A DNA stretch of 64,000 bases from assembly GCF_028283785.1 (NCBI RefSeq), contig NZ_JAPWKB010000005.1, positions 792,050 to 856,049 of the forward strand, read 5' to 3'. This DNA comes from Paraburkholderia sp. GTDB lineage: Bacteria; Pseudomonadota; Gammaproteobacteria; Burkholderiales; Burkholderiaceae. A program made the position numbers and the translations under genes. This document shows, piece after piece, positions 58,111 to 64,000 of the stretch (positions are counted from its first letter, which is position 1; the number at the start of each line of letters is the position of its first letter). The notes beneath the pieces were generated by a model that was not told the DNA's origin, made no database searches, and saw nothing but the letters and a program-made list of their open reading frames with translations.

Positions 58111-58149
58111 AAGCACGACGGCGCTTCTATGAATCGCGCCGTCGTGCTT
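58111..58149 (+). terminator. Intrinsic terminator of the transporter gene
   Basis: AAGCACGACGGCGC (58111-58124) pairs with 58136-58149 over 14 bp without mismatch, and TTTTTT follows at 58151. It separates the MFS gene from the rRNA operon. Confidence 0.92.
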
Positions 58150-58298
58150 GCTTTTTTCCTTTAGCGACAACGGCTTAAGATCGCTTGCCGGACTAGCGAC
58201 GCTTAGCGATCAGACTTGGCGTTTGCATTGCGACCGACGCTTAAGAAGTCCGCTGCGAAATCTCTATCGACGAATTCAAATTATTTTCACGAAGGTGC

Positions 58299-58327
58299 TT
58301 GACCACGTGTCGCTTCCCCGACATAAT
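58299..58327 (+). promoter_or_regulatory. rRNA operon promoter
   Basis: TTGACC (58299-58304) and CATAAT (58322-58327) are separated by 17 bp. The bases just upstream (58273-58290, AATTCAAATTATTTTCAC) are AT-rich, as expected for an UP element. A boxA-like antitermination site, TTGATCTTTAAAAATT, lies downstream at 58411-58426, before the 16S gene. The interval 58150-58617 contains no coding gene. Confidence 0.7.
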
Positions 58328-58617
58328 CTCGCTTCTCTGCTGCAGATGCAGCGACGCAGAACGAAGCGGTGCCGGGTAGTTTGAAGTACGGCGGCTGCGA
58401 GTGACGCGAATTGATCTTTAAAAATTAACAGTCGATAAGTGTGGGCGCTTGATGGCGACGCTGGTCGGGTTCTTCGGAATCTGGCGTAAAAGCGAAAGTA
58501 TCAAGTCTCACACAGTAATGAAAGGAAGGTTTAGTCATCGCAAGATGGCTGGATCATTCGTCAGTACGTTGAGTGAGCGACCGGTTCTTAACGGAACCGA
58601 AAAACAGTAACAGGTTT

Positions 58618-60148
<1,531 letters not shown>

Positions 60149-60214
60149 CCAGAGCTTCAGCATCAAAGTTGAGCGCTCACGCTTATCGGCTGTGAATTTG
60201 AAAGACAGACTCAG

Positions 60215-60291
60215 GGGTCTGTAGCTCAGTCGGTTAGAGCACCGTCTTGATAAGGCGGGGGTCGATGGTTCGAATCCATCCAGACCCACCA
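60215..60291 (+). tRNA. tRNA-Ile (GAT)
   Basis: A full cloverleaf with encoded CCA: acceptor GGGTCTG/CAGACCC, D-loop AGCTCAGTCGGTTAGAGC, anticodon GAT at 60249-60251, T-loop GGTTCGAATCC. It is the first of two spacer tRNAs, as normal for this operon type. Confidence 0.97.
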
Positions 60292-60346
60292 ATGTCTTGT
60301 CTGGTGTGGCTGATCGGCGAAGTTCCCCTGTGTGATGTATGTGACT

Positions 60347-60422
60347 GGGGGATTAGCTCAGCTGGGAGAGCACCTGCTTTGCAAGCAGGGGGTCGTCGGT
60401 TCGATCCCGTCATCCTCCACCA
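60347..60422 (+). tRNA. tRNA-Ala (TGC)
   Basis: Cloverleaf with encoded CCA: acceptor GGGGGAT/ATCCTCC (one G-U pair), anticodon TGC at 60380-60382 in the stem-loop CCTGC-TTTGCAA-GCAGG, T-loop GGTTCGATCCC. Second spacer tRNA. Confidence 0.97.
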
Positions 60423-60544
60423 ATCTTCAATGCTGGTTTATCTGGCGCAGGCATTTAAACGTGCTGGCGGTTCAGTGAAACAAGCATTGGCGATTGAGCC
60501 AGTCAGTAAAGATAGGCGGTTATAGCAACCGCATTATCGGCTGT

Positions 60545-60557
60545 CGTTCTTTAACAA
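60545..60557 (+). promoter_or_regulatory. boxA antitermination site before 23S
   Basis: GTTCTTTAACAAT in the spacer after tRNA-Ala matches the boxA consensus of rRNA operons, which is bound by NusB/S10 to prevent premature termination. Confidence 0.7.
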
Positions 60558-60762
60558 TCAGGAAGAAGTAGTAAAGAGATTCACGAAAGGACATCTAGAG
60601 ATGGGTGGCCGAGTAGGTGAATCAGGGTTGTGATTGTATCAATGTATGAAAAGGTGATCGAAAGATTGCCTTGGAATACGGCGCAACACGAATACTCAAC
60701 CTGTAACGATGTGGCTCGCGCGGTCTTCCCAGTGAAGACGGCCAGAGACGCACCCGTTATAG

Positions 60763-63652
<2,890 letters not shown>

Positions 63653-63858
63653 ATAACAGGTGTGTGTCGGCAGCCGTTAGTGCTTTAGCACTTATGGATG
63701 CCCCATCCTGCGCCAAGCGCAGGGTCTCGACGAGAGCACACAGGTTGAGATCAGTGTTGTGCACTACAAGCACAGCCCAAAGTAATACCGAGAGGCATCC
63801 TCTCAACTACTTCTTCCAGATTGGTTGTGCCGCCCACAGGCGACACGACAACAAGTCA

Positions 63859-63974
63859 TGCCTGATGACCATAGCGAGTCGGTACCACCCCTTCCCATCC
63901 CGAACAGGACCGTGAAACGACTCCACGCCGATGATAGTGCGGATTCCCGTGTGAAAGTAGGTAATCGTCAGGCT
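63859..63974 (+). rRNA. rrf: 5S ribosomal RNA
   Basis: TGCCTGATGACC at the 5' end pairs with the 3' end TCGTCAGGCT; inside are CCACCCCTTCCCATCCCGAACAG-type loop B/C (in part CATCCCGAACAGG) and GTGTGAAAGTAGGT. It closes the rrn operon. The terminator is beyond or at the edge of the window. Confidence 0.94.
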
Positions 63975-64000
63975 CCCCAGCAGCAACAGAAACCCCACCC

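Overview
The window looks like chromosomal DNA of a betaproteobacterium of the family Burkholderiaceae, most probably Paraburkholderia or Caballeronia. The evidence is the high GC content, Burkholderia-type 16S and 23S rRNA sequence with Ile-GAT and Ala-TGC tRNAs in the spacer, an H-NS protein of the short Burkholderia type, and several operons typical of soil and plant-associated members (split hpaG1/hpaG2, ferulate catabolism, YtfQRT-YjfF). No phage and no transposase gene was seen.

Layout. 0-2.4 kb: end of a secreted protein gene and a hipBA toxin-antitoxin pair. 2.4-5.6 kb: a GntP-type permease divergent from an NtrC-family regulator whose GAFTGA loop is degenerate. 5.6-9.1 kb: small exported proteins, an EstB-like esterase and an H-NS protein. 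9.9-14.1 kb: a chaperone-usher fimbrial operon (pilin, chaperone, usher) without an adhesin; a two-domain tip-adhesin-like gene lies alone at 21.9-23.1 kb. Between them are prfC and a LysR-controlled operon (Fae homologue, aldo/keto reductase, succinate-semialdehyde-type dehydrogenase, MFS carrier). 23.5-26.7 kb: an acyl-CoA-synthetase/GNAT fusion of the Pat type and an H-NS-related protein.

27.8-33.7 kb: a GbpR-like LysR regulator and a YtfQRT-YjfF sugar ABC importer. 33.7-37.3 kb: small disordered proteins, an extensin-like protein, a sugar-efflux-type MFS carrier and an MscS channel. 37.5-44.2 kb: the homoprotocatechuate meta-cleavage operon hpaG1-G2-E-D-F-H-I with divergent hpaR; the hpaBC hydroxylase is absent. 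45-50.5 kb: a DHA2 drug exporter, two small conserved proteins, and an MHS transporter, Gfo/Idh/MocA oxidoreductase and type II dehydroquinase set that may serve quinate or shikimate use. 50.6-58.1 kb: a hydroxycinnamate (ferulate) module, with a MarR regulator, amidohydrolase, fcs, vdh, ech and a divergent MFS carrier. 58.1-64 kb: a complete rrn operon (16S, tRNA-Ile, tRNA-Ala, 23S, 5S).

The most striking unexplained structure is a pair of long non-coding composite elements (about 26.78-27.72 kb and 44.23-44.99 kb). Each is bounded by about 169-bp terminal inverted repeats rich in hairpins and encloses a tandem array of 59-bp units, with about six units in one and about three in the other. 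They lie in the same orientation on either side of the ytf-hpa region. Other notable points are an operator palindrome that exactly fills the promoter spacer of the ferulate operon, a hairpin that buries the Shine-Dalgarno of a small gene, a possibly leaderless hipB transcript, and duplicated motif-plus-palindrome units upstream of the fimbrial operon.
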